Positions 62,770 to 64,000 of a stretch of DNA of 64,000 nucleotides are shown here, piece by piece (positions within the stretch are counted from its first letter, which is position 1; every line of letters begins with the position of its first letter). The notes beneath the pieces are model-generated. The model was not told the origin of the DNA. It saw only the letters and a list, made by a program, of their open reading frames with translations, and ran no database searches. Source of the DNA: Saccharina japonica (taxonomy: Eukaryota; Sar; Phaeophyceae; Laminariales; Laminariaceae); the NCBI GenBank assembly GCA_008828725.1, contig MEHQ01003238.1, positions 585,372 to 649,371 of the forward strand. Reading direction: 5' to 3'. The translations under genes were made by a program, and so were the position numbers.

Positions 62770-63850
62770 TTCATATTTATCTTCATTTTATACCACAGGT
62801 AATATAATGAAGTAAATTTGGTAATAAACATATTTCGATTTTTAAGGTCCTGGAAATTCGGTATTATTGTTGTGTTTTTTCGTATATTTTGTACTTGTGA
62901 TAATTATTACTGTTGAAGTTTCTCAGCGGTTCCCGATTTTTTTCTTCTTGTTTTTTTAACTCGTTCTTCGTTCTAGATCTTGGAAATATATACAAAAATA
63001 GTGAGAACAGAAACAGCAGTAAACGGTTTACTGTGATAAAATAGTCTCGAAACATTCAATAGTAATTCTGCGGTGACTCCGGTACGCAGCAACCGGCTTT
63101 TTGCCCACTGCCACACCGCCGACAGTTTGCTGTTCAGTTGCTAATACTCGTACTACTGATGTTGCTGATATTTTCGCTACGCGTGCGAGTACGATAACCC
63201 CATGGAGGATCTATAACCTACCAGGTATACGAGGGGGGCACAAACGGCGAAAACGGCGGCCTTTCGGAAAATCTCGTCGAAATCGTTCCGCCGACGCGTC
63301 GCTTTTTTTTTCAAATTTGTTCATAAATGCTCGCATTATACTGGTAGCTTCAAAAATCCCTCTCTCTATATATATAGATCTAAGAAAACACACGAAAACC
63401 AATGGCCACTAGTATTATACCTGTACGGTACAGGGAAGCCTGTTTATTTTTGTTGTTGTACATATATATAATATCCAATAGAATATCAGTATATAGCTCC
63501 TACCGTTGAATACTTCCGGCTCAACTTTGAACTTTGACAATATACTGACACCTGTTGCCTTCTCTCTTACCTGCTACTTTTTATTGTTGTCTTATGTTTA
63601 TATTATTATGTATAATATCCATAGACTACTGCTGTTAACAGCTTCTACTCGTCTGTATGTACCACTGCCGGCTTAACTTTGACTATATGCTCCACCTGTT
63701 GCCTCCCCTCCAACTTTTTAATATGTCCACGCGCGCTCGTCTTACGCCTGGTAAGACACCATCGTACCCTCGATCCCTAAACCGCACCGAACTTCACTTC
63801 GCCCCTTGAGGAATCCTTTGATAGCGAGACCAAAATCCTATTGGCTACGT
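62770..63850. other. No gene seen; A/T-rich
   Basis: No supported exon or repeat family. Open frames are short and unsupported. Confidence 0.4.
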
Positions 63851-63854
63851 ATAT

Positions 63855-64000
63855 ATGACCCTCCACATCGATGCGAGTCGACGAGGGAAGGGAGGGCTGA
63901 ATGAAGTCTTGTCGCGATAAAAAAAATGCAAGGCACGAACCGTACGTAGTGGAGGAGGAGGGAGAGGAAAGAGCCTACTTTATGTGACCACGGATATGAG
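63855..64000 (+). repeat. Family N repeat, copy 3 (cut by window edge)
   Basis: GCGAGTCGACGAGGGAAGGG, AAGTCTTGTCGCGATAAAAA, GTAGTGGAGGAGGAGGGAGA and CCACGGATATGAG parallel 49345-49470. Confidence 0.7.

Overview
This window looks like nuclear DNA from a eukaryote with a repeat-rich, gene-poor genome. Coding blocks are short, in frame with one another and bounded by GT-AG (once GC-AG) splice sites. Most of the rest is short inverted-repeat transposons (MITE-like), mini- and microsatellites, and G or C homopolymers. TTAGGG-type tracts and frequent CAG/CTG and GTA/TAC runs would fit several protist or algal lineages. A multicellular stramenopile such as a brown alga is a guess, and no marker here proves it. 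I see no rRNA, no convincing tRNA, no CRISPR array, no bacterial operon, and no complete transposase or reverse transcriptase.

Genes. The best gene is an ankyrin-repeat gene on the + strand. Exons at 6195-6282, 8913-9045, 10479-10568, 11403-11540 and 12316-12635 join with compatible phases, and a long low-complexity exon at 14247-15705 is probably part of it. Its introns (0.8-2.6 kb) are packed with repeats. A second gene on + has two phase-matched exons at 52174-52434 and 54694-54834, encoding a helical, charged protein I do not recognise; a decayed copy of its second exon lies just upstream. A coiled-coil exon lies on the - strand at 2101-2442. Weaker exon candidates are at 27378-27821, 36775-37044, 43029-43331, 46930-47059 and 51215-51544.

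Mobile DNA. At least a dozen short repeat families recur; I label them with letters. Family C (about 80 bp, CCC...GGG ends, TTAA target duplication) behaves like a piggyBac-type MITE. Family A (about 250-270 bp, terminal repeat GACGCGTGCTACGGTAGAGG) makes 4-bp target duplications. Family H (about 180 bp) and a hAT-like element at 59511-59717 are also clear. Several insertions can be compared with an uninterrupted copy of their target in the same window, and there is a three-level nest (G, then A, then two C) at 28258-29040.

Large-scale layout. 1-5.7 kb: repeats with the coiled-coil exon. 6-16 kb: ankyrin gene. 16-17.5 kb: nested MITEs. 17.5-25.2 kb and 26.7-34.1 kb: two copies of one 7.4-7.7 kb block, the first with many extra single bases, separated by unique sequence and a 24-base gap. 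34-40 kb: satellite-like and pyrimidine-rich arrays. 40-44.3 kb: MITE cluster. 44.3-48.5 kb: an ATGT microsatellite, a degenerate 400-bp tandem repeat, and four copies of a 300-bp unit including a perfect palindrome around a single N. 48.5-64 kb: dispersed MITEs, a CAG repeat, and the second gene.

Assembly caution. The N runs at 26684-26707, 44277 and 48143, the noisy duplicate and the palindrome all suggest long-read gap filling, so frames and copy numbers near them should not be trusted without reads.
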